A stretch of 64,000 nt of DNA from Serendipita indica DSM 11827 (GCA_910890315.1 CAJVGD010000013.1:1076475-1140474); one strand, 5' to 3'; counted from the first letter of the stretch, positions 34,813-46,122 are shown. Numbers and translations are program-made. The notes: a model not told the origin generated them from the sequence alone.

Positions 34813-35636
34813 ATGGCGTCGGTCACCTGGTTTGACCGTTTCGCAGTCCTACTAGACCTCTTTTACATCCTAAAAGCAGCTATTCCGCCTACAATATCAG
34901 CAACATTCAGGCAGCCGTCGCTTCTTGTCCACCCACGAAGATTGCAAGACGTGTTCTTTCAAAACGTCTGGGCCTTCATGGGCGACGGTGTGGATGCTGC
35001 GGGTGCAGAAACTAAGCACGCACTTTTACCTGCTGCTTGTGGTGTCGTTCTTGAAATAGGGGCAGGTGTGTCGTCTTCGAAAACTCCATACACAGAACGA
35101 GATAGACTAATGCCCGCAAAGGACACGGCCACTCGTGCAAGTACCTGGACACCACTCGTGTCACAAGGTACATTGCCCTCGAGCCGAGTATAGAGATGCA
35201 TAAGCACATCCCTGCCAACGCGGTCAAGGCCGGGTTCGAGCCCGCACAGATCCAGATGATCTCGTGCAGTGCTGAAGAGACGGAGAAAATCTTAGAAGCG
35301 CTTGGGGGAGAGCAAGTCGACACACTCGTCTCCATCCTCGGTCTCTGTGGCATCCCCGACGTCAAGAAATCAGTGGCTGTACTCACGGACAAGGTTCTTA
35401 AACTTGGTGGAGTGTTCCTCTTTTATGAGCACGTTCGCTGCGACTCCTCGCCTACGCTTGCTTGGTGGCAAGCCGTTTGGACACCGATATGTGAACCAAT
35501 ACTAGGCTGTCGGTTAGATAAACCAACGCATCATATTATCGACGCACTGGATATATGGGAAGATCGCAAATTGGAGGGCAAAGTACCCGAGGAGCCACCA
35601 AATCTTTTTTGGCACCGTTATCGCAAGAAATTGTAG
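34813..35636 (+). CDS. METTL7-like class I SAM-dependent methyltransferase
   Basis: ATG 34813 starts MASVTWFDRFAVLLDLFYIL, a hydrophobic N-terminus typical of membrane-associated METTL7-type enzymes. Motif I VLEIGAG-HGHS is split by one intron (35066-35125) that joins GCAG to GACACGGC. Then RYIALEPSIEMHKHI (the acidic residue after motif I), VDTLVSILGLCGIPDVKKS, LKLGGVFLFYEHV, and near the end W-x2-IxEPxxGCRLDKPT and EEPPNLFWHRYRKKL before TAG. These match the METTL7/UbiE-like fold; the substrate (alkyl thiol or lipid) is not deducible. About 255 residues, normal for the family. Intact. Confidence 0.8.
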
Positions 35637-35829
35637 AGCCACTAGCTGAGGGTCATGGTTCTATAACACGTTGGATCTGTACAGTGCACAACTTGATATG
35701 CATAGGAGTTGTATCTATAAGATGGATGGAAATTCAATAGCGAGGCCTCCGAAGAGGCGTCTGTTTCTTCTGCGGCCTTACATGGAATAAGGCGACGGTT
35801 TGATAGAAGAGGAACCAAATTAGTGAGTG

Positions 35830-36016
35830 AATCCCCTGACCGTAACGAAGTGGAGGGAAGGGTCTTACAGGCCCTCACCAGGCACAGTAATTGAAATGTC
35901 TGCACGTAAACCAGTACGTTCTCTCTATCACTATGGATTGTACTGACATTCCCCAGACAACACCCTCCCGCTCGAACATGTTTAGTTTGGCTTCGAAGTC
36001 TACTCACCGCCGACCT
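35830..36016 (+). repeat. Dispersed repeat B, copy 2 (187 bp)
   Basis: Same orientation and nearly the same sequence as 29029-29215. Lies just downstream of the methyltransferase. Confidence 0.85.
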
Positions 36017-36369
36017 ATGTTTGACAAGTACATCAACTAGTGGGACCCTTGCGTCTGGCTGGTCGGTTGCATTGCTGATCATCCGATGAAGGAGCTCAAG
36101 TAGCTTGTTGAGAGTGTCAAATAGGTAGCGGTACTCCTCATGTCTTCAAAGTAGTCCATGAGTTGGCGCAAAATGAACTCTGAGATGCTGTGTATCCTGA
36201 CTATGCACTTGTATGGATTGTCCTATGTCCCTTGTCAAAGCCACTAAGGCTCCCATACGTGCTTCAGAACGAGCTTGGGCGCTGGACTCCATCAATTCAT
36301 GAAGAGCTTGGGATTGAGGTGCAATGACATTCCCATGTAAATTGCTGAGTACATCTAGATAGTAACAGA

Positions 36370-36773
36370 ACAGGCTAGGATGGGACGGGCTGGGACAGCC
36401 TGGGGAGTGATGGGGTAGGATAAGCGAATGCAGCTTACTTTGTCCTGGTAATACGCAAGCCCGCCTTGTCCTGTCCCAGCCCGTCCTGGCCCTCCTGTGA
36501 ACTTACAGTGACGGGCTAGGACGGGCCAGGCTCTAGCAGGTTAAGCAAATAAGATGTATACCTTGATTAGATATCTTGGCCCGTCCCGTCAGCCGTCAGC
36601 CCATCCTAGCCTGCCCTAGCCCATCACCGCCCGCTAGATTATTCGCTTATGCCGTCCCATCACTCCCCAGCCCGCCTTATCCTGTCCCAGCCCGCTCCAT
36701 CCTGCCTCTTGCTTTGTTCTGGGTGCGCAAATCCATAAGTCGAATCAATTTTGTCCACCGTGGCCGCTCATAG
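36370..36773 (-). repeat. Dispersed repeat A, inverted copy
   Basis: Ends with GTCCACCGTGGCCGCTCATA (36753-36772), the reverse complement of the start of 28783-28930. Preceded by many CAGCCCGTCC/GGGACGGGCTGGGA-like blocks on both strands. Longer than the forward copy. Confidence 0.7.
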
Positions 36774-36998
36774 ATAAGCCTATGGATAAGTTAGAATGGC
36801 ATTTGACAGGGTTTCAACGGCCGTATAAGATATTCCGAGAATCTGGACGCGGTCAAGGTTCGACCGAGCTCGCTTAGTTCCCGTTTGCCGACAAACTTCG
36901 ACTCTGCCACCGCGGACGAAAGAAAAGCGTCTGCAGTTTTCCTGCAAATCAGGTCTCGCTCGTCGACTATTAGTTACTATTGTGGATAAGAGAGTGCA

Positions 36999-38521
36999 AT
37001 GGCGACGCCAACCAAGCCAGTTCTCGCTCCGACGGATAGAAAACGTGGGTAGACCTTATCCGAGAAGATTTACAAGATTTATTAACTCTCTTGATCCGTC
37101 TTCAACTTTATCTCAACAACATTGCGTATTCAACGCCCCCACACGACCAACAGCGCTGCCGTTTTGGGCAAACTTTGCGGCTGGAGCAATAGCAGGAGTA
37201 ACGGAAATTCTGCTCATGTATCCACTGGACGTTGTCAAGACGCGAATGCAGCTCGACACGGGCTCAAAGTCGCTCGGGTTGGTCGGTAGCTTCAAGACGA
37301 TCATCGCACAAGAAGGGTATGTTGTCTGATACGATTCTATTCTTCTGATCATGAGATTTGCCTCTAGTGCTGGACGTTTATACCGCGGTGAGTTAGATCC
37401 GACCGACCACTTGACCCGTCGAAACATCTCTTACCTATCTGACAGGTCTCGGCCCACCGCTCCTTTTGGAAGCGCCAAAGCGTGCTGTGAAATTGTATGA
37501 TTCTCTCTCTAGGAAACCCGTCTGATTGGTAGACTTACAATGGCGCAGTGCGGCAAACGACTTTTGGACCAAGACATATAAAGATCTCTTTGGCAGGAAA
37601 GAGATGAATCAGAGTCTTTCTATCCTCACTGGATGCTCGGCTGGTGCGACCGAGAGCTTTGTCGTAGTCCCTTTTGAGTTGGTCAAGATCAGGTATGTAT
37701 ATGGGCTAGAAATAACCATATGCTGACTCCAAACAGACTACAAGACAAGAAGAGCACGTATGCTGGCCCTATGGACGTCGTGCGAACGATCATTCGCACG
37801 GACGGTATGTTGGGTCTCTACGCGGGAATGGAGTCAACCTTTTGGCGGTAGGTCATCATCTCCAAGCTGATTTTTGCTTACATCTCGACTAGACACGTCT
37901 GGTGGAGTACGCACTCGTCAAATTGACTGAACGTCTCGCTCACCGCTTTTAGACGGTGGATTCTTCGGCTCTATCTACCAAGTCCGATCATTGCTCCCCA
38001 AAGCTGAGGTGTGTCCCCAGCTCAAACGGTCTCCAATCTCTGACATTGTCGTAGACACCACAAGCCCAACTCATGAACAATTTCATCTCCGGCACCATTG
38101 GCGGCTTCGTCGGTACAGCCATTAACACTCCATTCGATGTATGAGCTCCCTATGATCAGTGGGTTTCAGATGAACTGAGTACATTGTAGGTCGTCAAGTC
38201 GCGTATTCAAGGCGCATCCAAGCCACCACCGGGGCAACTGCCAAAGTACAACTGGACATACCCAGCGTTTGTACCACTTCTCCATATTGCTACTGTTTCT
38301 CATCTTTTCTGGATAGGCTCGTAACGATTGCTCGCGAAGAAGGCGTCGCGGCCCTCTGGAAAGGATTCGTTCCAAAGGTTCTCCGTCTAGCACCAGGAGG
38401 TGGTGTCTTGCTCCTGGTCGTCGAGTTTACGCTTGGCACCTTTAGGAAGAGTAAGTCGATTGGCGCTATCACTGTACTCTTGCTCATGGTCATTGCAGTG
38501 TTGGGCCCTCCATATATCTAA
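36999..38521 (+). CDS. Mitochondrial 2-oxodicarboxylate carrier (Odc/SLC25A21 type)
   Basis: An inner-membrane carrier expected to exchange 2-oxoadipate/2-oxoglutarate across the mitochondrial membrane, serving lysine metabolism. ATG 36999 (MATPTKPVLAPTD), then LPFWANFAAGAIAGVTEILL. Three carrier signatures are present: YPLDVVKTRMQLD, VPFELVKIRLQDKK and NTPFDVVKSRIQGASKP, each opening a repeat of two membrane helices. Other blocks: RLYRGLGPPLLLEAPKRAVK, NDFWTKTYKDLF, HVWWNGGFFGSIYQVR, EEGVAALWKGFVPKVLRLAP. The stop TAA is at 38519-38521. About eight introns of 45-60 bp; every junction checked keeps the frame. Ordinary length of about 300 residues. Confidence 0.85.
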
Positions 38522-38595
38522 TTCATATATCACCGAGATACTTGCTTATATAATGGATACATAGACTGAAAAAGTTGGGACGTATGAGTGATGGA

Positions 38596-40063
38596 TCATG
38601 CAAGAAGCCGCAAGAGCCGCCTTTCGCGCGTCTTTGGCATATATCTGTGCATTTTCCCGGCAAAGCTCATAGCGCCTACGAGCTCTACGTCCTCTAATCT
38701 AGCCGCAATGTGCGGCATCGCAAGAACCTCGTCGAACAGCCTCCACTGGTCTTCGCCGTAAGGCGAGTAAGAGAGTGTAGAAGTAAACAAGATGTGCAAC
38801 TTTCGGATCGTGCTGTAGGGAAACTTGCTAAGGCCCTTGATAAGCGCATAGAGAATCCCGACAGCGGAGGCGCCGTATCCAGAGTGTGCACGGATGCCAA
38901 CTACGTGTAGTTCTGTGAGCCGGATTAGGGGTGAAAGGTCCATTTCGAATGAGTCTACAGTTGAAAAGTCAGGCATTGTTCGTGGTAGAGGTGGAGAAAG
39001 AACAAACAGGTTCGTGATGTATCGTTGAATGGGACTCCCGTAAAGGAGTCGCAGTGAATTATGAGGGTCTTAATAGTTGATTTTGCGGCAGTGAAGAGTT
39101 GTTTTGCCTTTGGCAATAGGCCGGGTGCAAGTTCGACGACTGTGAGCTTTTGGAGACTTGCTGAAGGCGTCTCAAGAATCTCTTTGAGTAGCTGTTCGCC
39201 GAAAACATGACCGGGTATCTCTCCCTCGATGGCCAATCTCTCCAAGCACCCGAATTTGATCGCTTCATCTTCCTTGACAATCTGCGTGGATCGCTTTAGG
39301 CTAGATGGGAGGTTCTCGAGTACCTGAAGGTTGTCCTGTGCTTGCTCGACTTTTGCCTTTGTCTCGCTGAACCGCAACGAGTTGATGCGCAACGAGCGAA
39401 GGGTATCCGAACATGCGGCGATTCGCTGACTTACAGAAGACCAGTCCCCTGTTCGAACGTGACGAAGTGTGAGGCCTTCAAGCGGGACTCTGGGGGTTGG
39501 ACTTGGTCTGTCAAGTCATCTGTATCCGAGGGCGACTCTTCTCCGTCCAAAATGCCTTCATCTCCTACAGGTCTTGAAAAGACATGAACAGGCCACCGTC
39601 CCAAAACACCATCGAGATATCGCTCGAGGGCCCATTCGGTTACGCCAACGAGTTGGACTTCGCGTACATTTGGCATGGCAGCGATGAGAAGACGGATAGT
39701 CTCCCATTGCTCTCGCGATGTCATGAGATGTGCAGGCGAGGTTTCGGTGATGACTAGACTTTGGATGAACCGCCCAGCGGGGAGTAGCCCGGGCTTTACT
39801 GTATCCCCGGATCCACGACGGGCGTTTCTCTTTCTCCATCTCCGAGTTTTCTTGTCATAGTCTACATCTGTTAGGTGCGGCAATACGTCGTTTGCGTCGC
39901 CGGCAGCAAACGAGAAGCGTTGGAAGAGGTAAAACCGACATCTGTAGAGCCATTCGCGGCAGACGAGACTGCATGCGAGGAATGTCGGGCCATCGGGCGC
40001 ATTGTCAATGATGCCTTCGACAATTTCCATCGGTAATCCGCGTCCTGGGATGGTTTGTGACAT
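38596..40063 (-). CDS. F-box protein with LRR-like C-terminus, two apparent one-base shifts
   Basis: ATG 40063 gives MSQTIPGRGLPMEIVEGIID, then FLACSLVCREWLYRCRFYLF, an F-box for SCF ubiquitin-ligase assembly. The rest is a leucine-rich ladder (FIQSLVITETSP, MPNVREVQLVGV, CLERLAIEGEIPG, LQKLTVVELAPGLLP, IKTLIIHCDSFTG, LEDVELVGAMSF) that probably reads substrate. The frame shifts by one base at the G run complementary to 39446-39449 (after VTFEQ, joining GDWSSVSQRIAACS) and at 39037-39039 (after DSFTG, joining SPIQRYITNLFVLSPP). Both would be cured by one more G in a run, so sequencing error is likely. No intron is needed. Confidence 0.7.
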
Positions 40064-40339
40064 GAAGGACGAGCTCTGGAGATCAAAGTCGGTGCTATAT
40101 GATAAGCGGTCAGAGATTTGGTAAGAAATAAAGGATGAGGGAGAGTTCGAGTTGGGAAGCGACGGGTCCTGTAATTAGCGCCGAGGTACTCGATTTCCGA
40201 CAGCACACCGAGCATATAATAATATTCCTCAAACAATATTCCCAAATGTTCTAATCATCGATATTTGTAGGGGCTGCCCCTAGCGGGAGTTGCTGGGCGA
40301 GGCTCAAAGATTTGAATGCAACAACGCCAGGACGCTCGG

Positions 40340-41450
40340 CCACATCAAAGACCAAAATGTTTTGTAAATAATTGAGGCTGGGAGAATGTGGGGCGTTTAG
40401 CCTGTGCGAGACGGCCTGAATCTGGTGTTTGACACCACGAGCGTTTGAATTGGACTGGACTGAACAGCCTCCTCTCCCCCCCCGTAATTTCTGCATCCTG
40501 AAAAAGATTTGGAAAATATTGAGGCTGGGAAAGTGTCCTCGTTTTTGGGTGAGGGCGGACGAAATGCCAGCCCAACCTGGCGCTTCCCATTGACTCGGCT
40601 CGGCTCGGCATCACTCGGCTTGCCGAGAACCCACGAGGTCTCTTGGATGTCACCCTACGACTGAACTAAAGTTTTGTAAAATATTGAGGCTGGGAGATTC
40701 TCCTCGTTTTCAGGTGAGGTCGAACGAATCTGTCTGTGCTGGCACGCTCAGTTTTGACATTTCTATTGGCCGTCTCCAGCTCGTAGCTCAGATAGGAAAA
40801 CCCAGAGTTCGAGGAATGATTTGGAAAATATTGAGGCTGGGAAATCCTCATCTTTCCCACGCTTGAACGAAACTGCTGGCTGCTACCAGGCATGATAGCC
40901 TATTCAAGTATTGAATTGGCTGACACGCTGACAGGTACCGTTACAATGCCCGGAATGGCCGGTCGGCGCGTCTGACAGATTTGCTGACCCGTCCGCCCTC
41001 ACCTCCTGTCAGAAAGAAAAGGACAAACTTTGAGGCTGGAATACTCTACGTCTCCCAACTGAGTCCCACGCAGGTTCAGGTCACTCGCTTCTCGCTTGTC
41101 GGTCGTACTCTAGGCAATTGTCTCAATTTTCAGTCCTGAACAAGTAAATTGCCTTTTGTATATTATGAATAATCACAGATATCCACTCTCCGCCCCATGG
41201 AAAGCGAGTCAAATACGACGCCTCGGTGCCATCTTTCTGTCTACTGACCAATCATCGAACATAATTATCAATATATACTCTTCTCGTAATCAATCCCATC
41301 ACTCTCTAACGCTTGGTCAACGTCTCCCGTCTAAACGATCAGGCGTGAGTGCGACTACTCCAAATCCGTCCAAACGTCCTCACGGCAGCAAAAGGATTTG
41401 CACAAGATTGAGGCTGGGATATCATTTTTGTCGATTAGGTGAGGTAGGAC
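40340..41450 (+). repeat. Cluster of six short 'TTGAGGCTGG' repeat units
   Basis: Core A(T/G)ATTGAGGCTGGGA-like elements start at 40371, 40518, 40683, 40830, 41029 and 41407, the first five spaced 147-199 bp. Several units carry an A-rich TTTGGAAAATATTG lead and a trailing GGTGAGG(NCGGACG). The 41407 unit is flanked by CGTCCTCAC (41375-41383) and GTGAGGTAGGAC (41439-41450). No coding region is supported here. Confidence 0.75.
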
Positions 41451-41876
41451 ACGTCCATCCCTTTTTGGTGAGGCAGCTCGCAGGCCTACTGCCCCCCAGT
41501 TCAATTCATAGGCTGTGTCCTCGAATCAAATCGGCTCAATTGGACGATTGAAATGGCCAGGTATTTGCCGAGCTCACGGTATACACGGGTGGTCGAGCAA
41601 GCAGCCGTGGGCACATATTAGCCCCTTTACCTGAGAGACGATTGTCGTTGGAGATCGTGTACCGGCCTATGAGAGTAGGATTTCTCTCCTCTTATAGACC
41701 ATCAACATACCCCCGTAACGGAGGTAGATGCCGAAACGACAGAAATCAGTCGGGGGTTTAATTATGAGGAGTCTAGAGCCTCCGAGTATTTCACCTCGAT
41801 TGCGGTGGCAATCGATATTCAACGGTATGTATTGCATACAAGACAACAAGGGGAAGACAGCTAGAGGCATGGATCG

Positions 41877-43624
41877 CTACGCCATGACAGAGGAAGTAAC
41901 GAGCGTACTGGCCGCACTCGGTCTATGCTCATGCGCACGGTGTTCAAGAATGTCATAATGACCAGGTCTACGCATCCGCCATCAGCACCTCGGCAGACGG
42001 GAGCAAGGAGGGTTGGGATCTTACCGGTACAAGAGAACAACATCATCTATCCCATTAGCATCACTGCCTCCACCATTATCAAACTTGACAAAGTCTACCG
42101 CTGCGTCGTCGTTATTACTGCCAATGTTGCCATCGAGGTAGGCTACTGAGAGGTTGACACCAAGTGCCTTTGCAAGAGCCTGCATCTGAACATGATCTGT
42201 GTGGGAGATGAGCTTGGCGAGTAAAGGATTTGAGAGCCATACCGGCTTCCTTGCCCATTGCATCGACAAACTGATTACAGAACTCGTCCACTGGCATTGC
42301 TTCTTGTGTCTCCGGGTGCACAATAAACGCCGCGTAATCTTCCCGATTACGACGTATTTCGGCAGAGGTGAGCATTCTGACATATGAGACGATGGAGTTC
42401 GATGCTGGAGTGAATGAGTATCAAAAAGGCCAAAAGTACACTATATATATCATACCTTCCGGACTGGTAAATGCTTCGAGAAGTAGAGAGGCATTCAATG
42501 CTTGACCGCCCGCTTCCGGTGTAATGATTTGCTCGACCAGAGATCGCAAAACATCGTAAAAGTCCTCAAGCTACCACGATTAGCAGACATTCACAAGCAC
42601 AGATAGCCAACTTACTATAACCGTTTCAAATCCCACATCTTTAAGTCCTAACCACGTAGAGTTGAGAGTCGAGATGGCCGACGCCACAGCAAATTCTTGG
42701 TCCTTGGCGCGCAGAATGCGTTCTACCCATGCAAATGCAAAAGCTATCAACACCTTGAGTCATTGGTTTACACTTTTGAGCAGCTGTTGCCTTACATCGA
42801 TAGAAGCAATCACCATCACCCTTTGTTCTTCGAACCCCAAGCCAACCTTGCTTCTTGAGCCACTCCATTTTTCGCAAAAAGTTGGGATTCGACGAATACT
42901 CGTTCTGGAGATGGTCAGCCTCCCACGTGGCACGCTATCATTGATCTACCATGAGTGTTTCCATGGGTTGCACAGTCGAAACTAGAGGACGTGCATCCGC
43001 ATCTTGAAGATCTTCTAGCATGTTCGCTTGGAGCTGAGCGATTTGCTCCTGAGTCAATGATCCGAGGTCTATTCCACCCGTAAGAGTCTAATACCTGAGC
43101 GAAAGTAGCTATCACGAACCGCGAGGACTTAGCTCATCTAGTTGCGGTCGCTTTGCTTGTGCTAGAGTATTACTTTGTGTAGGTGTTGTAGACCTATCGA
43201 GCCCAGATTCGCCACCGCCGCTCGAGCTCTTGTGATGCTTCGCCTGAGCTGAACCTTGGGTGTTTCCACTTGTTGATCGCTGGTGATGGTGGCTTCCGGC
43301 TGCACGAGGTTGACGGTGGGGTTCGTTTGCGTAATGTACACGAGGACGGGACGACGAATGCGGGGTAGGTTGCGGTTGAACGGATATCCCCGTCGTCGAT
43401 ACACGATAGATTGTCGATGTCGCAGTGTTCAGACCATTGGATGTGCCGTTTGTGTAAATGTTTGTCGTCGGAATCGTTTGCATCGTCGTGGACATGCCAT
43501 GAGAGGGTGCAGATGCAGAGGATAGAGCGGCAGGAGACGTTTGGTCGGGTGGTGGAAGCGCATCCAATTCCGGTGGGACATGATGGTTTGTTGGAAACCG
43601 TGGATTGTATAGAATGATCCGCAT
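41877..43624 (-). CDS. Otubain-family deubiquitinase (peptidase C65) with long low-complexity N-terminus
   Basis: A cysteine protease that cleaves ubiquitin linkages. Catalytic block KGDGDCFYR (Asp and Cys, about 42800) is followed after an intron by FAFAWVERILRAKDQEF. Further blocks: ISTLNSTWLGLKDVGFETV, LEDFYDVLRSLVEQIITPE, GQALNASLLLEAFTSPE, DYAAFIVHPETQEAMPVDEF, THTDHVQMQALAKALGVNLS, and finally DDVVLLYR-PGHYDIL, where the intron at about 42028-41972 precedes the catalytic His exon. The stop is TAG 41877-41879. The first about 150 residues are Ser/Thr/Gln/His-rich (TTMQTIPTTNIYTNGTSNG) without a domain. The start could be 43624 or an in-frame ATG near 43495. Introns separate LSPR and DLGSLTQEQIAQLQANML. 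No breaks seen in the protease domain. Confidence 0.82.
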
Positions 43625-43653
43625 TCGTATACAAGGTGGAAGTAGACAAGATT

Positions 43654-44142
43654 TTAGAGTACAAAGTCAGTTCTGGAGATATCTTTAAAAGCGTATGGGC
43701 CAAAAACGCACGGCGCAGTACGCGTCAAGCTGACATCCCCACCCGCGCCATCCAGCAAACAGTCGGTAATGAAACAGGACTTACAATTTCCTTGATATTC
43801 GTCCTCTAGAGGGAGCTGGGTCATCTTGCGCCGCTGACGTGGTGCTTGCTCGCTAGAATCTTCGTCTTCTGCTGGCCGCTTTCTGCGCTCTCCGGAGCTT
43901 ATGGACTCGGATCCTTCTTGAATAGACGTATCGATCGCCGAGTCTGAAGAAAGGTTGTCGTCGTCGGGACTAAGAGCCACCGATGGTCGCTTACGAGCTG
44001 CGGCCACGGACGCAGCACGCGCGTGCGCAAATGGATACCGTAAAACGTATGGAAAATCTTTCTGAAATAACGAGGAGAGCCACGTAGATGGGTTGAGCAG
44101 GCTGATAAAAGTCGGAACCAATTGAGAGAGTTCAAGAGGCAT
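43654..44142 (-). CDS. Uncharacterised small protein, Ser/Arg-rich
   Basis: From ATG 44142 a continuous frame reads MPLELSQLVPTFISLLNPST, then WLSSLFQKDFPYVLRYPFAH, then a KRP/SPDDDNLSSDSAID stretch and a basic ERRKRPAEDED/RQRRK segment that could be a nuclear signal. The last part (after EYQGN) may be intronic, since GTAAGT follows immediately. The frame is open further upstream, but that part overlaps a short repeat (44271-44349), so the inner ATG is preferred. No family recognised. Confidence 0.4.
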   Translation of the reverse strand: MPLELSQLVPTFISLLNPSTWLSSLFQKDFPYVLRYPFAHARAASVAAARKRPSVALSPDDDNLSSDSAIDTSIQEGSESISSGERRKRPAEDEDSSEQAPRQRRKMTQLPLEDEYQGNCKSCFITDCLLDGAGGDVSLTRTAPCVFGPYAFKDISRTDFVL

Positions 44143-44270
44143 TTGTGATCCACCTTGGGGATACATACAAGCTCTGAGTCTAGAATATAAAACATTTACC
44201 TCACCGATTGTTTGCACGCCACAGGTATGAACGCCCCAGGCACCTCGCTCCCGTGACATCGATGCGCCCT

Positions 44271-44349
44271 GTCCGTCCTCACTTCCCAGAAATTCCACGA
44301 AAAGATTGAGGCTGGAGTTTCCTTGAGCTTCTCTACGGTGAGGACGGAC
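44271..44349 (+). repeat. 79-bp element with perfect 12-bp terminal inverted repeats
   Basis: Left arm GTCCGTCCTCAC (44271-44282) and right arm GTGAGGACGGAC (44338-44349) are exact reverse complements. The core holds AAGATTGAGGCTGG. It belongs to the family clustered at 40340-41450. Confidence 0.8.
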
Positions 44350-46122
44350 GTGAGTGATGATCGGGCTGAACATCTAACTGCCGTCCTCAGCGGTCACCGC
44401 ATGGCTGGGATTTCAGCGTCTATGCGGGACCCGCATATGTGTAGGTTGCCTACAGTAGATCGAATTCCTCAGATGAGGTATGTAATCCTCGTTCGGCGTT
44501 GTAACCGGAGGCCACAAGGGCGATAAAGGCCCACCTGAAGTTGCCGAGGCATCGAATCGGCGTATTGTCGAAACGCATGAAGAAACCTTTGGTGAATCTC
44601 TGTAAAGTTTGTCTCCAGGCCCTCGACCTAGCCCTCTTCTGAAACTTGAATCAGCCCAGTACATGAGCGAAGCAATCCAAAGAGAGTTGGATGTTCATGG
44701 ACAACCAAGGGTGATGGGACAGAATTACTCACCTAGATGTTGCCTGACTCGATCGACTTCAAAGCGACCAACTTCACCGAGCCGGTTGACAGAGGGAGGT
44801 ACCCTGATTGTAGTATGGTTACAATTGCGTCGCGGGTTATCTGTGCAAATGCGTCATTTATTGCGCATGGCGGAGAATCTTACACTCCGTACCCGCTGAT
44901 GGTATTCATACTGCGTCCATAGAAAGGACCGACGCCTTTGTGTAAGCCTTTGAACCGGCAAGCAGGATATAGGCAAGGTCTTCATTTATCCTGAGAGATT
45001 GGTCAATTGCGGATGAGTATAGGGCCCAAGTAACTCATCTAGATCATAGCAAGAATCAGTACTTGGTTTGTGCGCTGCCAATTGGTTTATTTCGTGCATA
45101 TGGCCTCATTCCACCAGGCAAATGGCGTGTTCGCCACGAATCCGGCCTGGAACTGACGGTGTGACAAGAATTGATTCATGTTATGCATGTCGCATAGGCG
45201 GAGGCGGGTATGTTCCGATAAGTTGCCTCGTCGGCACGCCGTTCGTCATCTGGCGGCGTTATGGAGAGAATTGATCCATTAATCCACGTGGTTTTAGACT
45301 TTGAACGCAGCATGCACGCACTCGCTGCCTGATTTGCTTGGCCTCCACTAGTTCGTCCACCATCAGCAACCTTTTACTCGACTTTTGGTCATGGTTTGCA
45401 TGTCAGATTCCTAGCAAGTAGAAATGCATGGCGAATGGCCAGTTATCGTGGAGACCAAGTTTCGGCTATACTTTGTCTCTCGACCACGACCGGGCGATAT
45501 ACTCAATCACCTCTCTTACCGTCTTATCTATAAAAAGCAACTCTGAAAATCGGTTTTAAGTGTCTTACACTTGAGTGACACGAGTAGTGAACGTACAGAA
45601 ATCCCAAATCTCCCATTTCTAGCGCCGATTGGACGACCCTTCGACTTGATGCATGCTAGTCGACTCGAAGGACGACTAGCATGCATATATTCATATGGAC
45701 TCAAGGACGGATGATCCCTACATCGCCATCTGCATTGAACTTAACAGCAATCTGATGCTCAAGCTGCGCCAGACTAGAACACTGCAGTTTGCCTCCGCGT
45801 CTTTTCTCCTCTACGCCCAAATGTTTGCTGGACGACGACTCTATAGGAGCTTGACCTGTGCAAGGCGAGGCAGCAACGGGCGAACAATGTGAGATACGAG
45901 CATCAAGAGAATCAATCGCTGTGGGTTTATAGAAGTAGTTGTTACACATAGAAATCTAGCGATTCATCTGCCCTCTGGAATTGGATGGGCGTAGGTCGAG
46001 TTGAGTACGCGGGCTCAAGACCTTCGCTACAATTCAGAAGTACACGCTGCAGATTTAAGACGCTTTATCTGCACCCAAGCTCTACCTAACCTCTCTCAAC
46101 TGGCTACGACTCTGCGGTCAAA
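44350..46122. other. Gene-poor stretch
   Basis: Only short overlapping frames (under 100 codons) with no domain. One strong inverted repeat at 45649-45686. No RNA gene recognised. Confidence 0.4.
45649..45686. repeat. Perfect inverted repeat, 14-bp arms, 10-nt loop
   Basis: ATGCATGCTAGTCG (45649-45662) and CGACTAGCATGCAT (45673-45686) are exact reverse complements around ACTCGAAGGA. It lies in intergenic DNA. Confidence 0.9.

Noticed and set aside
28783-36773. Whole block as one large DNA transposon bounded by repeat A as terminal inverted repeats
   Set aside because: Repeat A copies differ in length and carry simple GGGCTGGGAC-type tracts; no transposase or target duplication was seen. Kept only as bracketing repeats.
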